Of a stretch of 64,000 bases of DNA, positions 27,600-37,471 are shown piece after piece; positions within the stretch are counted from its first letter, which is position 1; each line of letters starts with the position of its first letter. The stretch covers positions 62,001-126,000 of the forward strand of contig DOEE01000002.1 in assembly GCA_003524095.1 (NCBI GenBank), given 5' to 3'. The DNA is from Clostridiales bacterium (GTDB lineage: Bacteria > Bacillota > Clostridia > Christensenellales > UBA1242). The position numbers and the translations under genes were made by a program. The notes beneath the pieces are model-generated. The model was not told the origin of the DNA. It made no database searches and saw only the letters and a list, made by a program, of their open reading frames with translations.

Positions 27600-28958
27600 A
27601 TGGAAAATTTAAGTAAAAATATAGTAGCAATATCTACGCCTATTGGCAATGGCGGAATTTCAATAATTAGAATGAGCGGAAATACAGTTTTGAGTATTGC
27701 CGAACGAGTTTTTTTTGCAAACACAAAAGTTTGCGACTTTGAGCCTAGAAAATTATATTTGGGAACTTTCAAATATAAAGACATCGAAGACAAATGTATG
27801 TGCGTTTATTTCAAAGCACCTTTTTCGTATACGGGAGAAGATTTGATTGAATTTCAATGCCATGGCGGAATGATGCTTACTCAAAAAATATTTGAAAGTC
27901 TTTGTGATGTTGGATGTGTACCTGCAGGCAAGGGCGAATTTTCAAAACTTGCTTTCCTAAATGGAAAAATTAGTCTTGATGAAGCCGAAGGTGTAATTGA
28001 CATTATTAATGCCGAAAGCGAAAGTGAACTCAAAGCAGGGTACACTCTTATGCAAGGGGATTTGAAGACCAAAGTTGAAACCATGCAAGACAAATTAACC
28101 GAACTACTTGCAAAGATAGAAGTAACCCTTGATTATCCCGAAGAAGATTTGGAAGAAGAAACATACAAAAGCATTTTGGACAGTCTAAACAAAACCAAAC
28201 AAGAAATTGTCGATTTACTCAAAACTGCCGACTTTGGTCGTGCAATCAAAGACGGTACAAAGATATTAATTTATGGCAGAACTAATGCTGGAAAATCTAG
28301 TTTGCTTAATAGTCTACTAAGTTATAATCGAGCAATTGTAACCGACATTCAAGGCACAACAAGGGACACAATTGAAGAGACATTTTTGTACAAAGGTTTT
28401 AAGTTTATTTTAATAGATACAGCAGGCATTAGAAAGGCTGACAACCTTGTCGAAGAAATAGGCATCAATCGAAGCAAAGACATGCTAAAATCTGCAGATA
28501 TTGTTCTATTTGTTATTGATGGTTCAAAAGAGATTACAAGTGACGATTTGACAATAGCAAACTCACTACGTGACAAAAACTGCATACTTTGTGTCAATAA
28601 GTCAGATTTAAAACAAATAGCAAATGTTGATAAATTAGGAATAAATGAAGTTATTAATGTATCTTGTGAAAGTGGCGAAAATATAGATAATCTTAAAGAA
28701 AAATTATACAAATTTGTAACAAACAAAAACATAAATAACAATGCAACAATTATTACAAATTCAAGACATATTAATTCTCTAAAAGATGCTTTGAAAAACA
28801 TAAATAATGCAATACAAGCAATTGATAATATGATTGATTTAAGTCTGATTTCTATTGACATCAAAAATGCATGGTTATCTCTTGGAGACATAACCGGAAA
28901 CTCAGATAACGAAAAAATAATTGATGACATATTCAGCAAATTTTGTGTTGGTAAATAA
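27600..28958 (+). CDS. mnmE: tRNA modification GTPase MnmE
   Basis: With MnmG it makes the 5-aminomethyl-type modification of wobble uridine 34 in tRNAs. 452 residues. N-terminal folate-binding domain (AISTPIGNGGISIIRMSG), then the helical domain with an inserted G domain: G1 GRTNAGKSS (about 226-234), G3 DTAGIRKAD, G4 NKSD, and the C-terminal FCVGK with the conserved Cys. The N-terminus fits the family, so the ATG at 27600 is right even though it has no ribosome site. Directly followed by mnmG after ~100 bases. Confidence 0.96.
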   Translation: MENLSKNIVAISTPIGNGGISIIRMSGNTVLSIAERVFFANTKVCDFEPRKLYLGTFKYKDIEDKCMCVYFKAPFSYTGEDLIEFQCHGGMMLTQKIFESLCDVGCVPAGKGEFSKLAFLNGKISLDEAEGVIDIINAESESELKAGYTLMQGDLKTKVETMQDKLTELLAKIEVTLDYPEEDLEEETYKSILDSLNKTKQEIVDLLKTADFGRAIKDGTKILIYGRTNAGKSSLLNSLLSYNRAIVTDIQGTTRDTIEETFLYKGFKFILIDTAGIRKADNLVEEIGINRSKDMLKSADIVLFVIDGSKEITSDDLTIANSLRDKNCILCVNKSDLKQIANVDKLGINEVINVSCESGENIDNLKEKLYKFVTNKNINNNATIITNSRHINSLKDALKNINNAIQAIDNMIDLSLISIDIKNAWLSLGDITGNSDNEKIIDDIFSKFCVGK

Positions 28959-29059
28959 AACCAAATTTGATTTTTATTTATTAAATTTTGTATTAAAAAT
29001 AATAAACAAATTTGTTGTTAATTTGTCAAACATTGTACTAAAAAATAAGGATAAAATAT

Positions 29060-30922
29060 ATGAATAATAATTATGATGTAATAGTAGTAGGTTCGGGTCA
29101 TGCTGGATGCGAAAGCGCCCTTGCTTGTGCTAGAATGGGGCAAAGAACACTGCTTCTTACTCTTAACCTAGACAGCATTGGATTTCTTGCATGTAATCCT
29201 AGTATTGGTGGAACTGCCAAGGGTCATTTAGTATGCGAAATTGATGCACTTGGTGGACAAATGGGAATTAATGCCGACAGAGCCACAATTCAAAGACGTA
29301 TGCTTAACAGTTCAAAAGGATATGCTGTTCAATCACTTAGAGTTCAAGCAGACAAAAACAAATATCACACACTTCTCAAACAAACAATTGAAAATCAAGA
29401 AAATTTGTATTTACGTCAAGGCGAAGCAAGCGAGATATTAACAAAAGATAATGTTGTTGTTGGACTAAAGACAATGCAAGGGGAAACATATAACTGCAAG
29501 GCTATAATAATTTGTTCTGGCGTTTATCTTAAGAGTAAAATCATTATTGGAAAATACACAAAAGATGTAGGACCAAATGGTTTTGCTAATTCAAGTTGCT
29601 TAAGCGATAGTCTTACTAAACTTGGTTTTAAACTTAGAAGATTTAAAACTGGCACACCAGTTAGAATCGACGGAAAAACTATTGATTATTCCAAACTCGA
29701 AATTCAAAAAGGCGAAGACAATATCCAAACTTTTTCTACTTTAACACTAGAAAAACCACGTAATGTAGCCGATTGTTACTTAACTTATACAAATTTGGAT
29801 ACTCACAAATTAATTCTTGACAATCTAAAAAGTGCACCAATGTATAATGGAGACATCAAAGGAACTGGCCCAAGATATTGTCCAAGTATCGAAAGCAAAG
29901 TAGTTAAATTTGCCGACAAGGAGAGACACCAATTATTCATTGAGCCAGAAGGAATGGATACAGACGAAGTTTACTTGCAAGGTTTTAGCACTAGCATGCC
30001 TGTTGAATTACAATGGAAAATGGTCAATTCTCTCAAAGGATTGGAAAATGCCTTTATTATGCGTGATGCTTATGCAATTGAATACGATTGTATTGATGCA
30101 ACGACATTATATCCAACATTGGAAAGCAAAAACATAAGTGGACTATATTTTGCTGGTCAAATTAATGGAACTAGTGGATACGAAGAAGCAGGCGCACAAG
30201 GAATTGTTGCAGGAATTAATGCAAGTCTAAAACTCCAAAACAAAGAACCTATGATACTCAAACGTAGTGAAAGTTATATTGGTGTTTTAATTGACGATTT
30301 GGTTACAAAACCAACCCAAGAACCATACAGAATGATGACGAGCAGGGCGGAATATAGACTTACTTTGAGACAAGACAATGCAGACCTAAGACTTACAGAA
30401 ATTGGCAGAAAGGTAGGACTTGTTGACAATAACCGTTATGATATTTACAAAAAGCACATAGAAGAAATAAAGGAACTTGATAATGTTTTAAACAAAATTT
30501 ACAAACCAAAAGAGATTGAACAACTATTTAAAACTCACAATGAAACCTTAAGCAAGACCAGTGGTCTTACACTCAAAGACATGCTAAGACGTTCTAATTT
30601 AACTGCCGAAACAATAAAAGAATTTGCAAAGGATATACTTGGCAAATATGATATTAGAGCGATTAAGGAGTGGGAAATTAATCTTAAGTACGAAGGTTAC
30701 TTAAAGCGTCAAGAAATTCAAATAAATCAGGCAAAAAAACTCGAAGAAAAAGACCTTCCTATTGATTTGGACTATAATCAAATAAAAGGACTCAGAATTG
30801 AAGCAAGACAAAAATTAAACCAAATAAAGCCATTAACTCTATCTCAAGCATCTAGAATTAGTGGAGTAAGTCCTGCAGATATATCTGTTTTAACAATTTA
30901 TCTCAAAACAAGGCAAATATAA
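29060..30922 (+). CDS. mnmG: tRNA uridine-5-carboxymethylaminomethyl modification enzyme MnmG
   Basis: FAD-dependent partner of MnmE. 620 residues, normal. The FAD-binding [21 protein letters not shown] is at residues 5-25, followed by [26 protein letters not shown] and [14 protein letters not shown], and the C-terminal helical tRNA-binding part with [21 protein letters not shown] site before the ATG. Same order (mnmE-mnmG-rsmG-parA-parB) as on one side of oriC in many Firmicutes. Confidence 0.97.
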   Translation: MNNNYDVIVVGSGHAGCESALACARMGQRTLLLTLNLDSIGFLACNPSIGGTAKGHLVCEIDALGGQMGINADRATIQRRMLNSSKGYAVQSLRVQADKNKYHTLLKQTIENQENLYLRQGEASEILTKDNVVVGLKTMQGETYNCKAIIICSGVYLKSKIIIGKYTKDVGPNGFANSSCLSDSLTKLGFKLRRFKTGTPVRIDGKTIDYSKLEIQKGEDNIQTFSTLTLEKPRNVADCYLTYTNLDTHKLILDNLKSAPMYNGDIKGTGPRYCPSIESKVVKFADKERHQLFIEPEGMDTDEVYLQGFSTSMPVELQWKMVNSLKGLENAFIMRDAYAIEYDCIDATTLYPTLESKNISGLYFAGQINGTSGYEEAGAQGIVAGINASLKLQNKEPMILKRSESYIGVLIDDLVTKPTQEPYRMMTSRAEYRLTLRQDNADLRLTEIGRKVGLVDNNRYDIYKKHIEEIKELDNVLNKIYKPKEIEQLFKTHNETLSKTSGLTLKDMLRRSNLTAETIKEFAKDILGKYDIRAIKEWEINLKYEGYLKRQEIQINQAKKLEEKDLPIDLDYNQIKGLRIEARQKLNQIKPLTLSQASRISGVSPADISVLTIYLKTRQI

Positions 30923-30926
30923 TCTC

Positions 30927-30984
30927 AAAAACACATTAAATGTAAATAATCGATATTCAATTTACACTATTAATGTGTTTTTTT
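30927..30984 (+). terminator. Terminator after mnmG
   Basis: AAACACATTAA and inner TGTAAA pair with TTTACA and TTAATGTGTTT, followed by a run of T. Separates mnmE-mnmG from the parS region. Confidence 0.85.
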
Positions 30985-31109
30985 AGTTTACTAAACACTA
31001 CATAATAGTATGATATATGATTTTTACTATAATCATTTACTTAAATTTGTCTAAATATCCAACACAATAATATATATAATTTGCTGGATTACAAAATAAG
31101 TTATATGTT

Positions 31110-31265
31110 TAAATAATATATATATATTGTATATATCATTATACAATATATATTAATATCATTATACAATATATATTAATATCATTATAGAATATATATT
31201 AAATATATCGTTGTATAATGTACATATATTGAATATATCATTATATAATATATATATATAGTAAA
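31110..31265. repeat. AT-only tandem repeats of ~23 bp
   Basis: Two exact 23-bp units at 31135-31157 and 31158-31180, each beginning ATCATTATACAATAT, then degenerate units to about 31265. The block is practically pure A+T. It lies between mnmG and the parS cluster. It could be an easily melted or bent element; nothing protein-coding. Confidence 0.8.
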
Positions 31266-31346
31266 TATTCTATTTCATATATAACGTCCATAACAAACAT
31301 AAAACATCAGAACAGACTAGATTTTTGCTTTTAATAAAACACAAAT

Positions 31347-31362
31347 TGTTTCACGTGAAACA
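31347..31362. promoter_or_regulatory. parS: parS site 1 (ParB binding)
   Basis: Exact TGTTTCACGTGAAACA, the conserved bacterial ParB/Spo0J nucleation site. One of four within 392 bp upstream of rsmG-parA-parB. Confidence 0.97.
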
Positions 31363-31470
31363 TTAATATTTACGTTTATTAATAAATTTTTTGAAAGTAT
31401 GAACTTTTGAAATTATGTAATTTTGAGATTATGAAATTAAAGCGCCCACACATATTTAATTAGACATAAT

Positions 31471-31486
31471 TGTTTCACGTGAAACA
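31471..31486. promoter_or_regulatory. parS: parS site 2 (ParB binding)
   Basis: Exact TGTTTCACGTGAAACA, 124 bp after site 1; palindromy extends to AATTGTTTCACGTGAAACAATT. Confidence 0.97.
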
Positions 31487-31571
31487 ATTATATTAAATTG
31501 TGTAAACAAGAATAATAAAGATATATTATTTATAACCTAAGGACATATATTAAAATAACAACAACATGAAT

Positions 31572-31587
31572 TGTTTCACGTGAAACA
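31572..31587. promoter_or_regulatory. parS: parS site 3 (ParB binding)
   Basis: Exact TGTTTCACGTGAAACA, 101 bp after site 2; flanked by AAT and ATT, so the palindrome is extended. Confidence 0.97.
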
Positions 31588-31722
31588 ATTCGTTTTTATT
31601 TAATAAATAGGATACATAATAAGTGATATGATTAAATATGTATCCATTTAATTTTATTTAATTATTTTATATTATGTCTCATTTAAAAATAATTAATTGT
31701 GGTTTTGTTTTTTAATTATAAT

Positions 31723-31738
31723 TGTTTCACGTGAAACA
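31723..31738. promoter_or_regulatory. parS: parS site 4 (ParB binding)
   Basis: Exact TGTTTCACGTGAAACA, 151 bp after site 3. The remaining spacer to rsmG is AT-rich with no gene seen. Confidence 0.97.
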
Positions 31739-31905
31739 ATATATATATTATTATTAAGATTAATTTGATATTTTAATATAATTTTATTAAAAATTACATA
31801 ATTTTAAAAAATACTTAGATAAAAATAGTTTTAAATAAAAAAAGTCTATGTTATAATTAAATTACAAAACACAAGTTTAAACTAAAAAATAATTAAAGGA
31901 AATTT

Positions 31906-32619
31906 ATGAATTTCAAGGAAAAAATTAAAAATATTACTGAAAATTATGGATTTAATCTAAATAACTCACAAATCGAATTATTTGAAAGATATTATGAAGA
32001 TTTAATCGAAACCAACAAAATTCATAATTTAACAACAATAACTGAAGAAAATGATGTTATTTTCAAACATTTCCTAGATTCAATCTTGCCAGTTAAATTA
32101 TTTAAAGACAATTTAAAAATTATTGATATTGGATGTGGTGCTGGATTTCCAAGCATTCCACTCAAAATAATTAATAACACACTAAATATTACTGCAATAG
32201 ATAGTGTAAACAAAAAAATAGACTTTGTTAGTACAGAAATAAAAAAACTCGGAATTTCATCAGGTTTTGATGCAATTCACACAAGAATCGAAGATTTAGC
32301 AAAAAATTCGACATATAGAGAACAGTTTGACTATGTAATATCGCGTGCATTAGCAAAAATTAGAACAAACATTGAGTATTCAGCACCGTTTTTGAAACAA
32401 AATGGATTAATAATATGTTATAAAGGTAACAATTATCTCGAAGAACTAAGCGAAAGTGAAAACGCACTTAAGGGACTAAATTGCAAAGTTATTGATATAA
32501 AAGAATATTATATTTCGGAAATTGATGCAAAAAGATATATAATAATTATTAAAAAAATAGGAAAAACACCAAATAAATATCCTAGAAGTGGAAATAAGCC
32601 ACGACTTAGTCCACTTTGA
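31906..32619 (+). CDS. rsmG: 16S rRNA (guanine-N7) methyltransferase RsmG
   Basis: Methylates N7 of G527 in 16S rRNA using S-adenosylmethionine; loss gives low-level streptomycin resistance in other species. 237 residues. The SAM-binding motif DIGCGAGFPSIPL is at about 75-87, preceded by HNLTTITEENDVIFKHFLDSI and followed by ISRALAKI. AAAGGA site before the ATG. Gene order rsmG-parA-parB is the usual one (gidB-soj-spo0J). Confidence 0.96.
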   Translation: MNFKEKIKNITENYGFNLNNSQIELFERYYEDLIETNKIHNLTTITEENDVIFKHFLDSILPVKLFKDNLKIIDIGCGAGFPSIPLKIINNTLNITAIDSVNKKIDFVSTEIKKLGISSGFDAIHTRIEDLAKNSTYREQFDYVISRALAKIRTNIEYSAPFLKQNGLIICYKGNNYLEELSESENALKGLNCKVIDIKEYYISEIDAKRYIIIIKKIGKTPNKYPRSGNKPRLSPL

Positions 32620-32705
32620 AATTTTTAAATTCAATTACATAATAAATAATACAAATACCTAAAAATAAACAAAAAAATAAAAAATTAATTAATAGGGGGA
32701 TAAAA

Positions 32706-33473
32706 ATGGGTAAAATTATAGCTTTTTTAAATCAAAAAGGCGGAGTAGGAAAAACAACAACATGCGTAAACATGGCAGGGTTTCTAGCACAAATGGGCAA
32801 AAAAGTATTGCTTTTGGATATAGACCCTCAAGGCAATGCTAGTAGTAATTTAGGAATCGAAAAAGATAGCAAGCCAAAAACAATTTATAATGTTATTGTA
32901 GACGATAATACAATTGACGAAGTAATTCAAAAAACAAAACTAGAAAATTTGGATATAATACCTTCAGATGTTGATTTAGCGGGTGCTGAAATTGAGTTAG
33001 TTCAAATGAATAATAGAGAAAAAGTAGTAAGAAATATACTCAAAAAAGTAGTTAATTTGTATGATTACATTTGTATTGACTGTCCACCTTCGCTAGGTCT
33101 TATTACAGTTAATGCATTGACCGCATGTGATAGTGTACTTATACCTATTCAATGCGAGTATTTTGCACTAGAAGGTCTAAGTCAACTTATGTATACAATA
33201 AAATTAGTAAAAAAACACCTAAACGAAAATATTGATGTCGAAGGTGTTGTACTTACTATGAAAGACAATCGTAGTAATCTAGGACAATCGGTTGCACAAG
33301 ATATTACTAAATATTTTGGTAAAAAGGTATACAAAACTATTATTCCACGAAATATTAGACTTGCAGAAGCCCCAAGTTTTGGAGAACCTATTTGTTTGTA
33401 TGATCCAAAATGTACAGGTGCAATTGCTTACAAAGCACTAACTGATGAATTTTTGAAAAATAATGAAAAATAA
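32706..33473 (+). CDS. parA: Chromosome partitioning ATPase ParA/Soj
   Basis: A 255-residue ParA ATPase that works with ParB-parS in origin segregation and DnaA control. Deviant Walker A KGGVGKTTT at residues ~10-18, DIDPQGNAS, and IDCPPSLGLIT. Short N-terminus without an HTH, as in chromosomal Soj. A G-rich ribosome site precedes the ATG. parS sites lie ~1 kb upstream. Confidence 0.97.
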   Translation: MGKIIAFLNQKGGVGKTTTCVNMAGFLAQMGKKVLLLDIDPQGNASSNLGIEKDSKPKTIYNVIVDDNTIDEVIQKTKLENLDIIPSDVDLAGAEIELVQMNNREKVVRNILKKVVNLYDYICIDCPPSLGLITVNALTACDSVLIPIQCEYFALEGLSQLMYTIKLVKKHLNENIDVEGVVLTMKDNRSNLGQSVAQDITKYFGKKVYKTIIPRNIRLAEAPSFGEPICLYDPKCTGAIAYKALTDEFLKNNEK

Positions 33474-33724
33474 CAAAAACTTGATAATTAAAATAATCAA
33501 CAAAATTTAGTATGAAATTTTTAATAAAGTTATAAAAAATTATTTAAAAATATTGATAAAGATTTTTAATATACTAAAAAAATTTTCAATAAATTAACAA
33601 AATTTGCTAATTTTTATGCAAATTTACATAATTTTTGATAATTTTTAAACAAAAAATATTAACAATTTTTAAAATAGTTATATTTTTATAACTATTAATT
33701 TAATAAAAGATAAAGGAGAAATTT

Positions 33725-34615
33725 ATGGCAAACAAAGGATTAGGAAGAGGACTCGGTTCACTACTAGGAATATTAGATGAAGAAGAACCAGAAGCAAAAA
33801 AAGAAGAAATAAAAGCAAGACTTGAAGGTGAAGAAGTTATTGAATTAGATATGGGTAAAATTGATGTAAACCCAAATCAGCCACGAAAAAACTTTGACCC
33901 AACTGCACTTAGCGAACTTGCTGTTAGCATCAAAACACATGGACTTATTCAACCAATACTAGTTACTCCACGTAATGGAAGATACTTAATTGTCGCAGGC
34001 GAAAGACGTTTTAGAGCATCAAAACTCGCTGAAAAAAAGACAATAAAAGCAATAATTAAGGATTTTGATGACAATCAAGTCAAAGAAATTGCATTACTCG
34101 AAAATATCCAACGTCAAGATTTAAACCCAATTGAAACAGCACGTGCCCTTAAAGAACTAGGTGACACATATGGTTGGACACAAGAAGCCTTGGCTGATAG
34201 ACTAGGAAAATCTAGATCTGTTGTTGCAAATACACTAAGACTACTTTCTCTCTGTCCAGAAGTTATTGATTTAATCGAAAAAGGTAAATTATCCGCCGGC
34301 CATGCAAGGTCTTTGGTTGTGGTTACAAATCCAGAAGTTCAATTAAAACTTGCCGAACAAGTAATAAATAACAAATTGACTGTTAGAGACATGGAAAATG
34401 CTGTCAAAGAAGTAGACAAAACTTCTCGAAAAGTTGTCAAAACTCGTCCACAACTTAGCATGGAAATGCAAGAATTTATTGATATTATGGAACATAAATT
34501 TTCAACTAAAATTAATGTGAAAGGCAACGATAAAAAAGGAAAAATCATCATAAATTACTATAATCAAGACGATTTAAATAGAATTTATGACATAATTTCT
34601 ACGATTCATAATTAA
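33725..34615 (+). CDS. parB: Chromosome partitioning protein ParB/Spo0J
   Basis: A 296-residue CTP-dependent clamp that loads at parS. It shows the N-terminal ParA-interaction peptide (KGLGRGLGSLLG), the NPNQPRKNFD and GERRFRASK CTPase motifs, ENIQRQDLNPIE, and the HTH with YGWTQEALADRLGKSRSVVAN, then a C-terminal dimer domain. AAAGGAG site before the ATG. It is 250 AT-rich bases downstream of parA and 33 bases before recF. Confidence 0.97.
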   Translation: MANKGLGRGLGSLLGILDEEEPEAKKEEIKARLEGEEVIELDMGKIDVNPNQPRKNFDPTALSELAVSIKTHGLIQPILVTPRNGRYLIVAGERRFRASKLAEKKTIKAIIKDFDDNQVKEIALLENIQRQDLNPIETARALKELGDTYGWTQEALADRLGKSRSVVANTLRLLSLCPEVIDLIEKGKLSAGHARSLVVVTNPEVQLKLAEQVINNKLTVRDMENAVKEVDKTSRKVVKTRPQLSMEMQEFIDIMEHKFSTKINVKGNDKKGKIIINYYNQDDLNRIYDIISTIHN

Positions 34616-34648
34616 TAGTTATAAAAATATAACCATTTTAGGTGTTAT

Positions 34649-35743
34649 ATGCAAATAAATACTTTGACACTTACAAACTTTAGAAATTACACCAATCAAA
34701 GTTTGAATTTGTCTCCAAATCTCAATGTAATAATAGGAAAAAACGCTCAAGGAAAAACCAATCTTCTTGAGTCGGTTTTTCTTTGTGCCATAGGAAAAAG
34801 TCCAAGAACCACTAAAGACAAGGATTTAATAAAATGGGAAAGCACATATGCAAAAATATCACTAGAAATAGCCAAAAAAATAGGAAAAAATTCAATAGAC
34901 TTATATTTGTTTACTAATCAAAACAAGGCTATCAAAATAGATAAAATCGGAATCAAAAAAATAGGACAACTACTAGGTACATTTAATGCAATATATTTTT
35001 CGCCCGACGAATTAAAACTAATTAAGGATAGTCCAGACGAAAGACGAAGATTTATGGATATAGACTTAAGTCAATTTGACAGAAATTACTTTTATAGTCT
35101 CAATCACTATAATCAAGTTTTGCAACAGCGTAATAAATTACTCAAAAGTGGTGACGAAAAAACACTCAAAGACACCCTTCCTATCTGGGATGAACAATTA
35201 GCAGGTTATGGTGCAAGTATAATTATGTCCCGACTTAAATTAATAGAAAACCTAAAAGTTCATGCCAAACAAATTCATAAATACCTAACAAGTGATACCG
35301 AAGAATTGGAACTAAGTTATGTTGGATATATAGCAGAAACAGAAAACCAACTAAAAGAAATTCTCACAAAAAAATTACGTGATAGTTATGATAAGGACAT
35401 ACATTTAGGCTACACAACCGTTGGCCCACATAGAGACGACATAAAAATATCTTCAAACGGAATTGACCTTAGGTCGTTTGGAAGTCAAGGACAACAGCGA
35501 ACAGCATCGCTTACACTCAAACTCGCCGAACTAGAAACTTTTTACACATTACTTGGCGAATACCCAGTATTACTTCTTGATGACGTTTTAAGCGAACTTG
35601 ACGAAAGTAGACAAACCAAACTTTTAAAATATATTTCAAAAGTACAAACATTACTAACATGCACGGATTTTGAATTTAATGTACCACATACAAAGTTTTT
35701 TATAAACAATGGTAGTATTGAAAAAATCGAAAAAACTAACTAA
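34649..35743 (+). CDS. recF: DNA replication/repair protein RecF
   Basis: SMC-like ATPase that helps load RecA at gaps. 364 residues. Walker A GKNAQGKTNLLE (about 30-41), signature region FGSQGQQRTASLTLKLAE, and Walker B VLLLDDVLSELDE. It normally sits after dnaA-dnaN; here it follows parB and is 5.2 kb before dnaN, so the order is inverted and split. Confidence 0.96.
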   Translation: MQINTLTLTNFRNYTNQSLNLSPNLNVIIGKNAQGKTNLLESVFLCAIGKSPRTTKDKDLIKWESTYAKISLEIAKKIGKNSIDLYLFTNQNKAIKIDKIGIKKIGQLLGTFNAIYFSPDELKLIKDSPDERRRFMDIDLSQFDRNYFYSLNHYNQVLQQRNKLLKSGDEKTLKDTLPIWDEQLAGYGASIIMSRLKLIENLKVHAKQIHKYLTSDTEELELSYVGYIAETENQLKEILTKKLRDSYDKDIHLGYTTVGPHRDDIKISSNGIDLRSFGSQGQQRTASLTLKLAELETFYTLLGEYPVLLLDDVLSELDESRQTKLLKYISKVQTLLTCTDFEFNVPHTKFFINNGSIEKIEKTN

Positions 35744-35753
35744 AAATAGCCAC

Positions 35754-35788
35754 AAAACACAAGTTATTTTGCTTGTGTTTATTTTTTT
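35754..35788 (+). terminator. Terminator after recF
   Basis: AAACACAAG pairs with CTTGTGTTT around a TTATTTTG-type loop, followed by a T-run. Confidence 0.85.
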
Positions 35789-35850
35789 GAAAAAACATTT
35801 TAATAGTAATTTGCTATTATATTTATATTAATGATAATACAACATTACAA

Positions 35851-36060
35851 ACTAAAGTATCGGTTGAGTACTCGAAAAAATTTTTGCTAAGGCTTCGGCT
35901 TCGCCTGCAGAAATCGCAAAAATCTTTTTCTGCGTCTTCCCGATACGGATATTATTGGGAAGACGCAGGGGAAAATTTGAGAACTCTGCGTCAGCACAGT
36001 GGTGCAAATTTTTCACGAGTACGTTGACCCGCAAACATAAGCCAATTTGTTTTTGAAATA
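35851..36060. repeat. Palindromic repeat element, intact copy
   Basis: About 210 bp with strong internal symmetry: a perfect 12-bp stem CTGCGTCTTCCC/GGGAAGACGCAG around 35930-35968, and outer imperfect arms GAGTACTCGAAAAAATTTTT and AAATTTTTCACGAGTAC. GC-richer than the DNA around it. A second copy lies at 36802 and 38121, split by an insert. A 60-codon minus-strand frame crosses it but has no ribosome site or known domain. Looks like a MITE-type or structured-RNA repeat. Confidence 0.8.
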
Positions 36061-36765
36061 AATTAAAAAATATAATATTCTATTATTTGCTTTTAAAATA
36101 TAAAATCCTATTTTATAAACGACTTTTAAGAATATATTATTAGAGTAATATTCAATTAATACATTATCAAGATACTTAAAAAATAAACATTTTTGGTATT
36201 AGGGGTTTTTAAATATCTTTTATTAAAGTTACGATATTTTCTTAATAACAAAAAAATATTGTGTGGCGAGTTCCCATACAATATATTTTTTATTTATTAG
36301 ATTTTTTTGTTTATTATTAGTAATGTTGATATGTGGATAACTAAAGCAAAATACCACATGTTGATATACATCTAACCAAATTTCGTTTGTCGTATCACTA
36401 GATATAGTGTTTGGTATTGTTAATAACTTTGTATACTTTATCACAATTTTGTACACATTCGATGTGAGTTATACACAAAACAAAAAATAGTTTGCAAAAA
36501 TTGTCAGTTATAAAAAAATAACTAAAAAATATTTACTCAAAATTTTAATTTATTGCAAATTAAAAAAATCAAGCAATAAAGCGAATTTTTTGAAATAAAT
36601 TTTTAATTAATATAGTACAAAAATATTTACAAATAATTTATAATTCAATGCATTTGATAAAATATTTTTTTGTAATATATCGGCAAAAAAATTGCTAAAG
36701 TGAGAAAATCTAAACTTTTGTTTTTGCGATATTTTTTTCTAACACTTAGTAAGTGGATATAATTT
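36061..36765. other. AT-rich region with DnaA boxes; weak origin candidate
   Basis: About 700 bp without a gene. It holds TGTGGATAA at 36332-36340 (perfect DnaA box, minus orientation) and TTATACACA at 36469-36477 (fits TTATNCACA), within very AT-rich DNA downstream of recF. The setting between recF and dnaN near parS would suit a replication origin, but only two boxes are seen and dnaA is not adjacent. Confidence 0.3.
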
Positions 36766-36801
36766 ACTAAAGTATCGGTTAAGTGTGTTGCAACATAACA
36801 T

Positions 36802-36911
36802 ACTAAAGTATCGGTTGAGTACTCGAAAAAATTTTTACTAATGTTTCGGCTTCGCCTGCAGAAATCGCAAAAATCTTTTTCTGCGTCTTCCCGATACGGA
36901 TATTATTGGGA
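36802..36911. repeat. Palindromic repeat element, copy 2, left part
   Basis: Matches positions 35851-35961 of the intact copy nearly base for base and stops exactly after GGGA in the centre of the 12-bp stem. The right part resumes at 38121. A 15-base piece of the repeat start (ACTAAAGTATCGGTT) is also found alone at 36766-36780. Confidence 0.85.
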
Positions 36912-36956
36912 GCTTTGTCTAAATGCGACAAAGCCATTTTCAAACAAAACTGTTGG

Positions 36957-37271
36957 TTATTTTAATTTTTTCATTAAATCTATAATTGTTTGCTTACTAT
37001 CTTCAGATAGATTGTTATATAAGTCTAAAACATTTTTGTCGTCTTTGTTATACTGGTCACCCATATAAAAGAAATCTTGTGGAGTTATATCAACTAAATC
37101 CATAAAATCTAGTAATGTACTAACTTTAAGTTCAATGCTTTTATTTTCAATTGTTGATACAAATTGTGGATTGTACCCTAATTGTAAACTAGTTTCTCTC
37201 ATAGATAAATTTGCTTTATTTCTAAAATATCCAAATCTTTTGATAACTTCATCATAATTAATTTTATTCAT
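36957..37271 (-). CDS. XRE-family transcriptional regulator
   Basis: A 104-residue protein with one N-terminal HTH (residues ~12-68: LSMRETSLQLGYNPQFVSTIENKSIELKVSTLLDFMDLVDITPQDFF, quoted here only as motif span) of the Cro/C1 type and a short helical tail. A GGGAG site precedes the ATG. It lies inside the 1.2-kb insert and is divergent from the SLOG-like gene, whose promoter region it may control. Confidence 0.8.
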   Translation of the reverse strand: MNKINYDEVIKRFGYFRNKANLSMRETSLQLGYNPQFVSTIENKSIELKVSTLLDFMDLVDITPQDFFYMGDQYNKDDKNVLDLYNNLSEDSKQTIIDLMKKLK

Positions 37272-37471
37272 ATCATTTCTCCCTACTTATATTTTAATTC
37301 TGATATGAAAACTTCCCGTTTGAGCCATTACAATAAAATTTTAAAAATTCCACAATTTTAATACAGCTATTCAATCATGTATGATATACTAATAGCGTTA
37401 CTAATATATTTTGAGTTAATTATTAACACAAAACATATTTAATATACTAGTCATTATATCAAAAGGTGTTT

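Noticed and set aside
31110..31265. CRISPR array
   Set aside because: The repeats are adjacent AT-only tandem units without spacers, and no cas genes are in the window.
35852..36034. A 60-codon minus-strand frame inside the palindromic repeat
   Set aside because: It follows the repeat's symmetry, has no ribosome site and no recognised domain; treated as chance, though repeated copies could lead to its annotation elsewhere.
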